NCBI GenBank assembly: GCA_018383835.1
Contig: JAHAWR010000098.1
Location: 411-6,116 of the forward strand
Reading direction: 5' to 3'
DNA length: 5,706 nt
Origin: Candidatus Jordarchaeia archaeon
GTDB taxonomy: Archaea; Asgardarchaeota; Jordiarchaeia; Jordiarchaeales; Freyrarchaeaceae
Positions 5,647 through 5,706 of this stretch are shown piece after piece. Below the pieces are notes generated by a model. It did no database searches, was not told the DNA's origin, and saw only the letters and a list, made by a program, of their open reading frames with translations. The stretch's first letter is position 1. Each line of letters starts with the position of its first letter. The translations under genes and the position numbers were made by a program.

Positions 5647-5676
5647 AGAAGTTCTCTTTACGAACAGAAGATCCCG

Positions 5677-5695
5677 CCACTAAAAAACTTAGTGG
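5677..5695 (-). promoter_or_regulatory. Perfect 7-bp inverted repeat over a possible leuC TATA box
   Basis: CCACTAA (5677-5683) and TTAGTGG (5689-5695) form a perfect inverted repeat around a 5-nt A/T-rich centre. On the minus strand the centre reads AAGTTTTTTAG, a possible TATA element that would start transcription near 5660, before the ribosome site at 5646-5641. It may be an operator over the promoter, or a hairpin belonging to an upstream gene outside the window. Confidence 0.45.
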
Positions 5696-5706
5696 AAGAA
5701 GCCACC

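Noticed and set aside
1..5706. CRISPR array, insertion sequence, tRNA or rRNA gene.
   Set aside because: No regularly spaced repeats, transposase motifs, terminal inverted repeats, or tRNA/rRNA signatures were seen on either strand.

Overview
The window is archaeal. The evidence is the gene content (tetrahydromethanopterin-linked C1 enzymes and the archaeal-type CO dehydrogenase/acetyl-CoA synthase alpha subunit), TATA/BRE-like boxes, pyrimidine-rich terminators, strong GGAGG-type ribosome sites and several GTG/TTG starts. Three genes (cdhA, ftr, mtd) belong to the H4MPT Wood-Ljungdahl (reductive acetyl-CoA) pathway. No methanogenesis-specific gene (mcr, mtr) is in view, so a methanogen, an Archaeoglobus-like organism or an acetogenic/heterotrophic lineage are all possible. 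An uncultured Bathyarchaeia-like member of the Thermoproteota is my best guess, held loosely.

Layout: 1-763 (-) is the N-terminal part of cdhA, running off the left edge. 764-996 holds the cdhA promoter and the ftr terminator. 997-1878 (-) is ftr and 2027-2860 (+) is mtd; these two are divergent and share a 148-bp double promoter region. 3034-3324 (+) encodes a 96-residue encapsulin-cargo type ferritin-like protein behind an AT-rich promoter with a 12-bp tandem repeat. 3321-4256 (-) is a cytoplasmic-looking HtrA-type serine protease with one PDZ domain, whose stop codon overlaps the stop of the ferritin-like gene. 4344-5632 (-) is the large subunit of 3-isopropylmalate dehydratase/homoaconitase (leuC/hacA family).

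The main discovery is in leuC. The gene looks broken: a 44-codon N-terminal piece (5632-5498) with a good ribosome site ends in TGA, and the rest continues in the -1 frame from an ATG at 5501. The break is explained by a 29-nt segment (5514-5486) that sits exactly in a bulge-helix-bulge (BHB) fold: two 3-nt bulges separated by a 4-bp helix, with helices on both sides. Cutting at the canonical place in each bulge removes 29 nt, restores one frame, restores the spacing expected for the family and gives a 419-residue protein. I therefore read it as a very small archaeal BHB intron in a protein-coding gene, to be removed by the tRNA splicing endonuclease.

How the genes fit together: Ftr moves the formyl group from formylmethanofuran to H4MPT, Mtd interconverts methenyl- and methylene-H4MPT with coenzyme F420, and CdhA supplies the CO/CO2 chemistry of the carbonyl branch. 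LeuC serves branched-chain amino acid (or related 2-oxoacid) synthesis. The ferritin-like protein and HtrA fit iron/oxidative and protein-quality roles, but nothing in the sequence ties them to the C1 genes.
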